Part shown: positions 26,347 to 37,039 of the stretch, in pieces
How the letters are laid out: each line of letters opens with the position of its first letter
Position numbering within the stretch: the stretch's first letter is position 1
Source: Peteryoungia ipomoeae
GTDB taxonomy: Bacteria; Pseudomonadota; Alphaproteobacteria; Rhizobiales; Rhizobiaceae
Assembly: GCF_004912165.1 (NCBI RefSeq)
Contig: NZ_STGV01000002.1
Span: forward strand, 434,001-498,000
DNA: 64,000 bases
Reading direction: 5' to 3'
Made by a program: the position numbers and the translations under genes
Notes under the pieces: model-generated
The model's input: only the letters and a program-made list of their open reading frames with translations
What the model was told of the DNA's origin: nothing
Databases searched by the model: none

Positions 26347-27218
26347 CCGCACTGACCCTTGCCGCCTGCCAGTACAAGATCGACCTCATCGAGACCTGGG
26401 AAGACTATGTTCTTCACCTCACCCAACTCGTGCATGAAGCCGTCAATCAGGGCACAAAGCTTGTGCTTCTGCCGGAATATGCGGGCCTGGTGCTCGCCGG
26501 CCAACTCGATGCGGACAGCCGCTCCGATCTCCACGCTTCGATTGCCGGCATCCAGCCCCTGATGCCGGCCTGGGTCGAGCTTTGCGAGGAACTCGCACGC
26601 ACGCACGGGATCGTCTTGCAGCCAGGTTCTGCCCCCGTGCTTGACCCGGATGGCCAATACCGAAACCGCGCCTTTCTCTTCGGTCCCGAGGGCCTGATCG
26701 GGTATCAGGACAAGATCATCATGACCCGCTTCGAGCGTGAGCAATGGGGTATTGCCGCTGCGGTCGATGGATTGAAGGTATTCGATACTCCGCTCGGCAA
26801 AGTCGGCATTCTGATCTGCTACGACAACGAATTCCCGATGCTCGCGAGAATGATTGCAGAACAAGGCGCCGACCTCATCCTCGCCCCCTCCTGCACCGAT
26901 ACGCTGGCAGGTGCCTACCGGGTGCGCATCGGCGCCCAGGCACGGGCGCTTGAAAACCAGATCGCCGTGCTCGCATCGCCCACTGCCGGCACCGCCCCAT
27001 GGTCGCCGGCGATGGACGAAAACCGCGGCCGCGCGGCCCTCTACGTCCCGCCAGACTATGGCATGCCTGCCTCTGGCATCTACGCGGAAAGCGGCAGCGA
27101 TAGCGTTGAGCAAAGCCATTGGCTGATCACCGAGATCGATCTCGACATGGTCCGGCGGCTTAGAACAGAAGGCCAGGTTGCCACTCGCCGCGACTGGCCG
27201 GAGCAGTTTCTTCGCTAA
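26343..27218 (+). CDS. Carbon-nitrogen hydrolase (nitrilase superfamily)
   Basis: Amidase-type hydrolase of 291 residues. The Glu-Lys-Cys triad is visible: Glu in LVLLPEYAGL near residue 42, Lys in GYQDKIIMTRFE near residue 123, and Cys in ILICYDNEFP near residue 160. The start overlaps the GNAT stop (ATGA). The coupling suggests the pair handles one substrate, perhaps an amide or N-acyl compound. Specificity within the superfamily is not predictable. Confidence 0.88.
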   Translation: MTALTLAACQYKIDLIETWEDYVLHLTQLVHEAVNQGTKLVLLPEYAGLVLAGQLDADSRSDLHASIAGIQPLMPAWVELCEELARTHGIVLQPGSAPVLDPDGQYRNRAFLFGPEGLIGYQDKIIMTRFEREQWGIAAAVDGLKVFDTPLGKVGILICYDNEFPMLARMIAEQGADLILAPSCTDTLAGAYRVRIGAQARALENQIAVLASPTAGTAPWSPAMDENRGRAALYVPPDYGMPASGIYAESGSDSVEQSHWLITEIDLDMVRRLRTEGQVATRRDWPEQFLR

Positions 27219-27293
27219 AAAGCCCGTATTTGCAGCGGCTCGCAACAATTTCCCGCTAGGCGTCTGGTTTGGTCGCTGCTATATGCGCGTGCC

Positions 27294-29117
<1,824 letters not shown>

Positions 29118-29123
29118 GGGCAA

Positions 29124-29144
29124 GGAGCCTTCTAAAAAGGCTCC
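29124..29144 (+). terminator. Hairpin after lepA
   Basis: Eight-base stem GGAGCCTT/AAGGCTCC (29124-29131 with 29137-29144, loop CTAAA). There is no T-run after it, so termination may be partial. It is convergent with the NmrA-like gene. Confidence 0.45.
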
Positions 29145-29157
29145 CGCCTGCACATTG

Positions 29158-29970
29158 TCACCCGGACGCGCCCGCAGCCGCGGCAGCGATTGCCAAGGTC
29201 TCCCGCGGCGGCGCAAGGAGGAGTGCTGGCAGGTCCGTGCTCGGCGTCTGCAGAAAGCCCGCTGCCGCGCTGGAATAGATCGACATCAGCATGGGCGGCT
29301 GGAAAGGCTTGAGCGGTGCGTTTGCCAGCGACGCACGCGCGGCTTCGAGGCTGGATGGTCGATATGACGCGCCCAGCGCCTCCGCCAGATCGGCAACACT
29401 CCAGGCTTTGACGCCCGACAACTCGTAGGTTCTGCCGGCATGGGCAGCTGGCGCCTTCAGCACTTCCATGGCGGCATCGGCCAGATCTTCTCGTGCCACC
29501 GGTGAAATAGGGGCCGTGCCAAAGGGTGCGCGGATTTCACCATCCACCGGTGCTGCCAAGGCCCCGATCAGCTCGGCATAGAGGCCGTTGCGCAAGATGG
29601 TCCAGTGAAGGACACTGCCCTTCAGACGCTTCTCCGTCCATCGGTGGGCGAGCGCAAACGCGAGATGGTCGCCTGATCCGCTCAGGCTCGTATAGACAAC
29701 ATGACGAACGCCGGACTGGATCGCGGCTGCAATCACTGCGTCATGTCGGCGAATGACGACGTCGTCTTCGGCGTAACCGGCAGAGATCATCATGAGCGTG
29801 TCGATGCCCCTGAAGTCCAGCGTATGCGGATCATCGAAATCGACGCGGCGTCGGCTCTCATCCGTCTCGTCTGCCCTACGGCTGCCAATGCGGATATCGA
29901 GTGCGGCCGCGCGGGCTCGTTGTGCAATGAGAGAGGAGAGTTGGCCGGAGCCGCCGGTGAGCAGTATCAT
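29158..29970 (-). CDS. NmrA-like NAD(P)-binding protein
   Basis: Atypical short-chain dehydrogenase/NmrA-like protein of 270 residues. The dinucleotide turn is LLTGGSGQLSSLI at residues 3-15, and the chain continues with VDFDDPHTL and VVYTSLSGSGDH. It resembles QOR2-type quinone oxidoreductases and NmrA-type redox sensors. It is divergent from an HxlR regulator across 71 bases, the usual arrangement for a regulator and its target. Confidence 0.85.
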   Translation of the reverse strand: MILLTGGSGQLSSLIAQRARAAALDIRIGSRRADETDESRRRVDFDDPHTLDFRGIDTLMMISAGYAEDDVVIRRHDAVIAAAIQSGVRHVVYTSLSGSGDHLAFALAHRWTEKRLKGSVLHWTILRNGLYAELIGALAAPVDGEIRAPFGTAPISPVAREDLADAAMEVLKAPAAHAGRTYELSGVKAWSVADLAEALGASYRPSSLEAARASLANAPLKPFQPPMLMSIYSSAAAGFLQTPSTDLPALLLAPPRETLAIAAAAAGASG

Positions 29971-30041
29971 GGGTTGCGTCCTTTTCGTTGAGGGCGCATC
30001 TATTTATTGCGACCACCGGAACGACGTAAGGAGGCACATTG

Positions 30042-30389
30042 ATGTTCGCCGCACCGCAGCCCGATATCGAGACGCTCGAACCTTGCGGCGCCCCTCACCA
30101 TGAGGATTGCGGTCTTCGTCTCACGCTTGATCGTCTCGGTGAGAAATGGACCGTCATGGCGATTGCCGAGCTGTCGGCCGGCCCGCGCCGCTACCGCGAA
30201 ATCGAACGCGCGCTCGCAGGCGTTACACAGCGCATGCTGACGCTGACATTGCGCCGGCTTGAGAGAGACGGGCTGGTTCACCGGCATGTTGAACCAACAA
30301 ACCCGCCCTCCGTCACATATTCGTTGAGCAGGACAGGCGTGGATTTTGCGCGACTGACCGCTGGTCTCGTCAACTGGTCGCGACAATAA
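30042..30389 (+). CDS. HxlR-family regulator
   Basis: MarR/HxlR winged-helix regulator of 115 residues. The ATG at 30042 follows AAGGAGG. Core features are LGEKWTVMAIAELSAGPRRY, IERALAGVTQRMLTLTLRRL and the wing RDGLVHRHVEPTNPPSVTYS. HxlR proteins usually sense aldehydes, quinones or oxidants. It probably controls the divergent NmrA-like gene. Confidence 0.9.
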   Translation: MFAAPQPDIETLEPCGAPHHEDCGLRLTLDRLGEKWTVMAIAELSAGPRRYREIERALAGVTQRMLTLTLRRLERDGLVHRHVEPTNPPSVTYSLSRTGVDFARLTAGLVNWSRQ

Positions 30390-30416
30390 GGCCGTTATCC
30401 TTGCCGCGCGGGATGC

Positions 30417-30773
30417 TTATGACGCGCGGCCACGCGATTGAATGGCCACCCCTTGCGCCTGGCCGGTGTGCGCCAGCCCCCAATTGCCCATGGCATTCAG
30501 CACCGGCAGCAGTGATCGGCCATAGTCCGTGTAACCGTATTCGACATAGACCATGTCGCCATGCCTGAGCGGGGTGCGGGACACGATGTTGTCACGCGCC
30601 AAGGCCAGTAGGTTTTCGGTGAGAACCTTTTCCGAGACGCCGACCACACGCCGGAGATCACCGAAGGTGGCAGGGCCTTCCCGCAGATGCCAGAGAATGC
30701 GCGGCTTCCACTTGCCGCCCATCACTTTGATCGTCTCCATGACGGGACACTCCAGGATCTTGTCGATGGCCAT
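30417..30773 (-). CDS. HxlR-family regulator
   Basis: Second HxlR regulator, 118 residues, start at 30773 near GAAGGGG. The N-terminal Cys in ECPVMETIKVMGGKWKP is at the position used for redox sensing in several HxlR proteins (by family knowledge, not shown here). The recognition region is RRVVGVSEKVLTENLLALA. It is divergent from the monooxygenase-like gene at 30872, and a dyad that could be its operator lies at 30797-30812. Confidence 0.9.
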   Translation of the reverse strand: MAIDKILECPVMETIKVMGGKWKPRILWHLREGPATFGDLRRVVGVSEKVLTENLLALARDNIVSRTPLRHGDMVYVEYGYTDYGRSLLPVLNAMGNWGLAHTGQAQGVAIQSRGRAS

Positions 30774-30796
30774 CACACCCCCTTCTGCGCATAGCA

Positions 30797-30812
30797 CTTA
30801 CGTTACGGTAAG
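30797..30812. promoter_or_regulatory. Candidate HxlR operator
   Basis: CTTACGTTACGGTAAG contains the inverted repeat CTTAC-N6-GTAAG, in the 98-base gap between an HxlR gene and its divergent neighbour. HxlR proteins bind dyads of this size. Confidence 0.45.
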
Positions 30813-30871
30813 CTCTTGCCCCTTCTCGGCATTCTGCCACCATGCCTAGCAGACCCGAACAGGAGCACCCT

Positions 30872-31177
30872 ATGATCGTTGAATATATCCGATACGAACT
30901 CAAGCAACATCAGCCGGACGAACTGGTCACCGCCTATCGCCAGGCGAGCCATCAGCTTCAGCAAGCACCACAGTGCCTCGGCTATGAGCTATCGCATTGC
31001 GTGGAAGAGCCCAGGAGCTTGACGCTTCGCATTCTCTGGACCTCGACGGAAGACCACCTGCAAGGATTTCGCAAAGGTCCGCATTTTCCGCCATTCCTCG
31101 CGGCCATCCGACCTTTCATCGGAGAAATCGCGGAGATGCGGCATTATCAGTCTACCGATGTTGTCTGGCACCGATAA
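30872..31177 (+). CDS. Antibiotic biosynthesis monooxygenase-like (ABM) protein
   Basis: Protein of 101 residues, start at 30872 after AGGAG. The ferredoxin-like ABM fold is read from MIVEYIRYELKQHQPDEL, CLGYELSHCVEEP, LTLRILWTSTEDHLQGFRKG and FIGEIAEMRHY. Members are cofactor-free monooxygenases or heme-degrading enzymes; the partner regulator suggests a response to quinones or other electrophiles. Confidence 0.82.
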   Translation: MIVEYIRYELKQHQPDELVTAYRQASHQLQQAPQCLGYELSHCVEEPRSLTLRILWTSTEDHLQGFRKGPHFPPFLAAIRPFIGEIAEMRHYQSTDVVWHR

Positions 31178-31406
31178 GTGCGTGCCGCCAGTTGAGCCAG
31201 AAAGTGCGATTAAAATATCGCGGCTCGAGGAGCGCAATCGACGGCATCGCGTGCCCGGAACCCAATCGGCATAGGATCATCGTGTCCGACGAACTGCCAA
31301 AGCTTTCAACTTGCAAGGCGCTTCAAACCCGCCTTGCTCGTGCCCCGGGCTCACGTTAGCATCACAACGCGACCGCATTTCAAACGATGCTTGAAGGGAG
31401 ACGGGC

Positions 31407-31781
31407 ATGCACAAGTTCAAAATCGTCAAGACCGAAAAGAGCGAGTTTCGGGTTCAGTTCGTCTACAATTCCGAAGTCATGGTATGGTCGGAAAACTATG
31501 CTTCCAAGGCGAGTGCGAAGAATTGTGTCGAGTCGCTGAAGAAGAATGCGCCGGGAGCTGCCGTCGTCGACCTGACCAAACAGGAAACCGGCAGCGGCTA
31601 TCGCTTCGAGATCGATGAAGCCAAGAATGGCGAGAGCTTTGTGCGGTTTCGCGCGGCGAACGGCGAGATCATGGTGCGCTCTGAAACCTACAAGTCGAAA
31701 TCGAGCGCCAAGAGCTGCATTGCATCCATTCAACAGCGCGTCGCAGAGGCGCCGCTTGATGAAGCAGCTGACGCCTCCTGA
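31407..31781 (+). CDS. YegP-like DUF1508 protein
   Basis: Protein of 124 residues with two copies of the DUF1508 repeat. Copy 1 is near residues 9-55 (EFRVQFVYNSEVMVWSENY, then SKASAKNCVESLKKNA), and copy 2 is near residues 65-112 (YRFEIDEAKNGESFVRFRA, then KSKSSAKSCIASI). The fold is a small alpha/beta unit of unknown role. The Shine-Dalgarno AGGGAGA precedes the start. It is convergent with the ngg gene. Confidence 0.85.
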   Translation: MHKFKIVKTEKSEFRVQFVYNSEVMVWSENYASKASAKNCVESLKKNAPGAAVVDLTKQETGSGYRFEIDEAKNGESFVRFRAANGEIMVRSETYKSKSSAKSCIASIQQRVAEAPLDEAADAS

Positions 31782-31831
31782 CCAAAGGATGGGAAAGGCT
31801 CTAAGTCGGTTGGACCTTTCTTTCGCGGCAC

Positions 31832-33628
31832 TTACCGCACAACGGGATAGCGGCTCCCCGGAAAGAGCAGGTCGACAAAGGCCTCGGCGGTAGGCTGTGG
31901 CTCGTGATTGGCGAGACCCGGTCGTTCATTGGCTTCGATGAAGACATAGTCGGGCTCCGCCGGATCCCGAACCATGAAATCGATACCGACGACCGGGATC
32001 TTGATGGCCTTCGCCACCCGGCATGCTGCGTCGACGAGATCGGGATGGACCGTTGCGGTTACATCGTGGATCGTGCCGCCCGTATGAAGATTGGCGGCCT
32101 TGCGGACAGTGATCTCCCGCCCCTCCTCCAGGATCATCTCAAGGTCCAGCTGCTGCTCTGCGAGGCAGCGCTTTGTTTCGGCATCAACCGGGATGCGACT
32201 TTCCCCGCCTGTGGCAGCGGCGCGACGGCGTGATTGCTGTTCGATCAATTTGCGGATCGGCGAGCGTCCGTCGCCAACCACCCGGGGTGGGCGACGGACG
32301 GCGGCAGCGACGAGCTTGTAGTCGATGACGACGAGACGGAGATCCTCGCCTTCAAAACATGCCTCCAGCAGCACACGATCGGATACCTGGCGGGCCTGGC
32401 GGATGGCGGCATCCAGGGCGTCCATCGTCGATATGCCAACCGATATGCCCCGGCCCTGCTCACCACGGGCCGGCTTCACGACCAGCTTGCCATGGGCTTC
32501 CAGGAATGCACGCTTCTCGTCAGCGGACGCGTCTGCAGACAGCTGCTGCGGAACACTCAGACCAGTTGCTTCGGCGAAACGGCGGGTTACCGCCTTGTCG
32601 TCGCAAATCGACATGGCCACCGATGATGTGAGATCGGACAGGCTTTCGCGGCAGTGAATGGTCCGGCCACCATGAATGAGGCGGAAGAAGCCGCCTTCAG
32701 CATCGGTCACCTCGACATGAATACCCCGGCGAAGCGCTTCATCAACGATCAGGCGGGCATACGGGTTGAGACTTTGATAGCCTTCGACGGGTTGGGCGAA
32801 GAATTTTTCGTTGATGGCGTTCTTGCGCTTGACGGCAAAGAGCGGAACCCGGCGAAAGCCGAGCTTTTCGTAAAGACCAATCGCCTTTTCGTTATCGTGC
32901 AGCACCGAAAGATCGACGTAAGCAATGCCACGCGCCTGGTAATGTTCGGCCAGTGTGCGCACCAATCCTTCACCGATGCCGGGTTGCCTCGCCTGCGGGT
33001 GGACCGCGAGACACCAAAGCGAGGCACCGCGCTCGGGATCATCGAACAGCCGCTGGTGATCTATGCCTGTGACCGTGCCGATGATCTGCCCGGTTGCGTC
33101 GTCCTGGGCGACAAAATAGGTGACGGGACGATTGTCCCGCTCGCCAGCGAAAAAATCCTCGCGCACCTGGATCATGCCGCAGGAAGCGTAAACGGCGTTG
33201 ATACCAGCAGCATCTGTCTCGGATGCGAGCCTGCGGATGGTCACGCCGCGCGGGCGACGACCGCCTGCGCGATATGTGGATAGATCGAGACGAAATGTAT
33301 GCGAGGGGTCGAGAAAGATTTCCAGCGGCGCTTGGGCGAGGAGCACATGCGGATCGCGCACATGAAAGGCGATATCGCGCGCATCGAGCGCCTCTTCCCT
33401 CAGTGCCTCAAGAAGATCAGCGTAGCGATCAAAAGTCTGGGTGAAAAGAAGACGTCCCCAGCCGCAATCAAGCGCAATGTTTCGCGCCGGTGCTTCGGCT
33501 TCTTCCCTAACGCCCTGGCCATAACCACTATCGCCCGGCGACCGGAGCCGTGTCAGGCGATGGGAGAGCGCGCTGCCGCGCCGCGGCTTGCGTGTCAAGC
33601 TTGTGGCCTTCTTCTGCGGGTTGCTCAA
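31832..33628 (-). CDS. ngg: N-acetylglutaminylglutamine synthetase
   Basis: Two-domain enzyme of 598 residues. Residues about 120-290 are a GNAT domain (LAVHPQARQPGIGEGLVRTL holds the acetyl-CoA loop), and about 300-598 an ATP-grasp ligase (DDKAVTRRFAEATGLSVP, LVVKPARGEQGRGISVGI, VVGIDFMVRD, FIEANERPG). The enzyme acetylates glutamine and joins it to a second glutamine. With asnO, which starts upstream and leaves one base between the cistrons, it makes N-acetylglutaminylglutamine amide, an osmolyte known in Sinorhizobium meliloti and Pseudomonas. Expression is normally osmotically induced; no operator was identified. Confidence 0.92.
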   Translation of the reverse strand: MSNPQKKATSLTRKPRRGSALSHRLTRLRSPGDSGYGQGVREEAEAPARNIALDCGWGRLLFTQTFDRYADLLEALREEALDARDIAFHVRDPHVLLAQAPLEIFLDPSHTFRLDLSTYRAGGRRPRGVTIRRLASETDAAGINAVYASCGMIQVREDFFAGERDNRPVTYFVAQDDATGQIIGTVTGIDHQRLFDDPERGASLWCLAVHPQARQPGIGEGLVRTLAEHYQARGIAYVDLSVLHDNEKAIGLYEKLGFRRVPLFAVKRKNAINEKFFAQPVEGYQSLNPYARLIVDEALRRGIHVEVTDAEGGFFRLIHGGRTIHCRESLSDLTSSVAMSICDDKAVTRRFAEATGLSVPQQLSADASADEKRAFLEAHGKLVVKPARGEQGRGISVGISTMDALDAAIRQARQVSDRVLLEACFEGEDLRLVVIDYKLVAAAVRRPPRVVGDGRSPIRKLIEQQSRRRAAATGGESRIPVDAETKRCLAEQQLDLEMILEEGREITVRKAANLHTGGTIHDVTATVHPDLVDAACRVAKAIKIPVVGIDFMVRDPAEPDYVFIEANERPGLANHEPQPTAEAFVDLLFPGSRYPVVR

Positions 33629-33629
33629 G

Positions 33630-35402
33630 TCAAACCTCCTGGGCCTGCAGCCACATTTCGATCAGGCCCGCCTGCCACAATTCGGATCCCTGCAGCGGCG
33701 TGATATGCGACGCCGGGTCGGCGATGAGGCGATCGATATAGTCTTTTTGAAACAGGCCCCGCTCCTGGGCGGCGCGCGATGACAACGCATCGCGCAGCAT
33801 ATCGAGATAAGGTCCAGCGATATATTTCAGCTGGGGTACAGGGAAATACCCCTTCTTGCGGTCGATCACCTCCGATGGAATAACCTTTCGGGCAACGTCC
33901 TTCAGGATACCCTTTCCACCGTCCCGCAGCTTTTCTTCAGGCGGAATACGAGCGGCAAGCTCGACCAGTTCGTGATCGAGGAACGGCACACGCGCCTCCA
34001 GGCCCCAGACCATGGTCATGTTGTCGACACGCTTGACCGGATCATCGACGAGCATGACGGAACTGTCGAGACGAAGTGCTGCGTCCACCGGCGTATCGGC
34101 GCCTTCGCGCAACAGATGTTCACGCAGCAGATCGCCACTGAAGTCCTCACCAATCCAGCGTGCCTGGAGTTGAGTTTTCAAAGTTTCGTGTGACCTGTCA
34201 CGGAACGCGCGACCATAGTCTGCCACGACGTCCGTAGAACCCACCAGTGGTGGATACCAGTGATAGCCGCCAAAAACTTCGTCGGCGCCCTGACCTGACT
34301 GTACGACCTTGATGTGTTTCGACACTTCCTTGGACAGCAGGTAGAAGCCAACATTGTCGTAAGAGACCATTGGCTCCGACATGGCGGCAATCGTACCCGG
34401 CAGGGCGTCCATTAGATCAGCGGAGGGCACGAAGATCTTGTGGTGGTCGGTGCCGAAACGCTGCGCGATCAGGTCGGAATAAACGAACTCGTCGCCCTTC
34501 TCACCATTGGCTTCCTCGAAACCGACGGAGAAGCTCATCAGCCCTGTCTGGCCGGCTTCCGCCAGAAGACCGACGATAAGGCTCGAATCGACACCGCCCG
34601 AGAGCAGAACGCCGACAGGCACATCGGCAATCATCCGGCGCTTGACAGCGAGGCTGAGGGCTTCAAGGAGGCGCTCCTGCCACTCCTCGCGGGTGACGGA
34701 GCGATCTTCAGGCCGGCGCGTGTATGGCGTATCCCAATAGCGGGAATCCTTGAAACTGCCGTCCCGCTCGTAAACTCGGATTGTCGCTGGCGGCAGCTTG
34801 CGCACGCCTGCATAAATCGTGCGTGGCGGCGGGACCACCGCGTGGAAACTCATGTAATTGTGAAGTGCTGCCACATCGATCGACGTGTCGACGCCGCCCG
34901 CCTTGACGATGGCCGGAAGCGAGGAGGCAAATCGAAGTCCGCCCGACACTTCGGCGAGATAGAGAGGCTTGATGCCAAACCGATCGCGCGCCATCACGAC
35001 GCGGCCGGTTTCACGCTCATGAATGACGAACGCAAACATGCCGTGAAAGCGTGAAACGCAGGCTGTGCCCCAGGCGTGCCAGGCCTTGAGAATGACTTCT
35101 GTATCGCCATCGGAGAAGAAGCGATAACCCTTGGTCTCAAGCTCGGCGCGCAGTTCACGAAAATTGTAGATGCAACCATTAAAGACCAGCGACAGGCCAA
35201 GATCCGGGTCGATCATCGGCTGCTGTGACTTCTCGGAGAGGTCGAGAATGCGCAATCTCCGATGACCGAGGCCCACATTTCCGCGGACCACGACGCCAGC
35301 CGAATCCGGTCCGCGCGGAGCAAGGACATCCGCCATAGTCGAAACCGCGCTCACCGACGGGGATGTCCCGTCAAACTTCACTTCTCCACAAATGCCACAC
35401 AT
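33630..35402 (-). CDS. asnO: N-acetylglutaminylglutamine amidotransferase (asparagine synthetase-like)
   Basis: Glutamine-dependent amidotransferase of 590 residues. The start at 35402 leaves Cys2 as the glutaminase nucleophile (CGICGEVKFDG), which excludes the longer frame. The glutaminase domain covers residues to about 200 (GHRRLRILDLSE, LVFNGCIYNFREL), and the synthetase domain has the ATP pyrophosphatase loop SGGVDSSLIVGLLAE near residue 263. It amidates the dipeptide made by ngg. Unlike ordinary AsnB, it is paired with ngg, which supports the osmolyte role. Confidence 0.92.
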   Translation of the reverse strand: MCGICGEVKFDGTSPSVSAVSTMADVLAPRGPDSAGVVVRGNVGLGHRRLRILDLSEKSQQPMIDPDLGLSLVFNGCIYNFRELRAELETKGYRFFSDGDTEVILKAWHAWGTACVSRFHGMFAFVIHERETGRVVMARDRFGIKPLYLAEVSGGLRFASSLPAIVKAGGVDTSIDVAALHNYMSFHAVVPPPRTIYAGVRKLPPATIRVYERDGSFKDSRYWDTPYTRRPEDRSVTREEWQERLLEALSLAVKRRMIADVPVGVLLSGGVDSSLIVGLLAEAGQTGLMSFSVGFEEANGEKGDEFVYSDLIAQRFGTDHHKIFVPSADLMDALPGTIAAMSEPMVSYDNVGFYLLSKEVSKHIKVVQSGQGADEVFGGYHWYPPLVGSTDVVADYGRAFRDRSHETLKTQLQARWIGEDFSGDLLREHLLREGADTPVDAALRLDSSVMLVDDPVKRVDNMTMVWGLEARVPFLDHELVELAARIPPEEKLRDGGKGILKDVARKVIPSEVIDRKKGYFPVPQLKYIAGPYLDMLRDALSSRAAQERGLFQKDYIDRLIADPASHITPLQGSELWQAGLIEMWLQAQEV

Positions 35403-35590
35403 GAACTGGGCTGAAACCTCCGTTAGACGACCAAACGAAAACGGGCCGGCAAGCCGATGATTGATCGTCGGCCAACCGGTCACATGTTTTGCAAATGGCC
35501 GAACGGTTCCATTGTTCCAAAATAATTCCAGCCGTTGAGAAGAACGGCGGCGGCCTCCCCCGCCCAGAGAGGCCGCCCCGATGTGATAGA

Positions 35591-37003
35591 TCAGCTCAGG
35601 ATTTTCTTAATCCGGGTCACGTGACGCAACAGGATGAAGTCGAGAGCCAGAACGGTCACAAGGACGGCGCCGCTTAACGGGAACAGCAGTGATACGATGA
35701 GCATGACGATGGCGCCTGTCTTCCACATTGGGCCAGGCTCAGTGGCAGAAGGCGCAACCAGGCGGGTGGCCCCCTTGGGTCGGCGCTTCCACCACATCAC
35801 GAAGCCACTCACTGACAGGAAGATGATCGACAGGCAGAACACCGTGACCAGGATCAGGTTCCAGAGGCCCATATCCCCTTCATGAAAGGCGATACCAGCA
35901 GCCATCGCCTTGCCGGCGATGCCGTAGTCGGCAAAGCCGACATCAGCGAGGATGCGGCCAGTGTACTGGTCGATGTGGACGGTGCGGTCCATCAACGGAT
36001 TGGCGCTGTCATTGCTCATCGTGTCGCGGGCGATAGTCCAGACAGCCGTCTCATCACCCGGGAAAGCGAGCTGGAAGCGTTGATCGAAACCGAGGGTCCG
36101 GGCGAGTACCACGATTGCATCGAGCGTAACAGGCTGGCCTTCCGGTGTACCGCTCACGCCCGCGTCAGAACCGGAGGCAGGCATCGGCGTCTGTTCGAGA
36201 GTCCACGGCACCTCCTTGATGCCATTGTGGTTCATGCTGGCATGGGTCTTGTCCGAGAGGGGCACGTTGTCCCACTTTTCTGCCGGAAAAGTGCTCCAGG
36301 CCTGGGTGAATTTTTCACCCCAGATTCCGGCCCAGGTGAGACCCGACAACAGAAAGACGACGAGCAGCAGGGAGACATAAAAACCGATCGAAAGATGCAA
36401 CGACTTCCACAGTTGGCGGCCCTTTGCGGTGAATTGCGGGGCAAGCACGGAGCCGAAGCCACGACCGTCGCGCGGCCACCAGAGGTAGAGACCTGTGACG
36501 ACGAGCATAATTGCGAAGCCGGCGGCGATTTCGATCAGGTAGTCGCCGAGCGTACCGATGAGCAAGGTACCGTGAATGGTGCTGGCAAGGTCATAGAGAC
36601 CGTTGCGTCGATCCCAATGGCCAAGCACCTCCGCGGCGTACGGATCGATCGCCACCATGAAGGAACGATCCCCCTGATTGATCCGGAAGAGTGATGCCTG
36701 TTCGGCGTTACGAGGTGCAATATACTGGATGATCTGGCCAGGGATCTCGCGCACGGCGGCTTCGGCCTGAACCGAAACGGCCGCAACGTTTGCCTGCGGC
36801 GTCACCGTGTAGGTCTTCTCCCCGTCTCGGCCATAAAGGGTGACCGTCCAAAGCATGATCAATCCGGTGACCGCCAGCATGATGAGAAAGGGCGCGACAT
36901 AGAGACCGGCATAAAAATGCCAACGCCATGCGGTGATGTAGAAGCGACGCGAAAGGCCTGCGGCTTTTGCCGAAGGAGCGGAATGGTCGAGAGCGACAGA
37001 CAT
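35591..37003 (-). CDS. PepSY-associated TM protein (PiuB/FsrB-like)
   Basis: Inner-membrane protein of 470 residues with four strongly hydrophobic segments (near residues 30-55, 160-180, 210-235 and 395-420) and a large periplasmic part between the last two. The N-terminal RFYITAWRWHFYAGLYVAPF and the helix-plus-PepSY layout are typical of the PepSY_TM family, whose members include ferric-siderophore reductases. GAGG lies ten bases before the ATG. It sits downstream of the Crp/Fnr gene by 36 bases. Confidence 0.9.
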   Translation of the reverse strand: MSVALDHSAPSAKAAGLSRRFYITAWRWHFYAGLYVAPFLIMLAVTGLIMLWTVTLYGRDGEKTYTVTPQANVAAVSVQAEAAVREIPGQIIQYIAPRNAEQASLFRINQGDRSFMVAIDPYAAEVLGHWDRRNGLYDLASTIHGTLLIGTLGDYLIEIAAGFAIMLVVTGLYLWWPRDGRGFGSVLAPQFTAKGRQLWKSLHLSIGFYVSLLLVVFLLSGLTWAGIWGEKFTQAWSTFPAEKWDNVPLSDKTHASMNHNGIKEVPWTLEQTPMPASGSDAGVSGTPEGQPVTLDAIVVLARTLGFDQRFQLAFPGDETAVWTIARDTMSNDSANPLMDRTVHIDQYTGRILADVGFADYGIAGKAMAAGIAFHEGDMGLWNLILVTVFCLSIIFLSVSGFVMWWKRRPKGATRLVAPSATEPGPMWKTGAIVMLIVSLLFPLSGAVLVTVLALDFILLRHVTRIKKILS

Positions 37004-37039
37004 GTCTGGGATACCTCAAATTGGGGGTAGATGAAAAAA

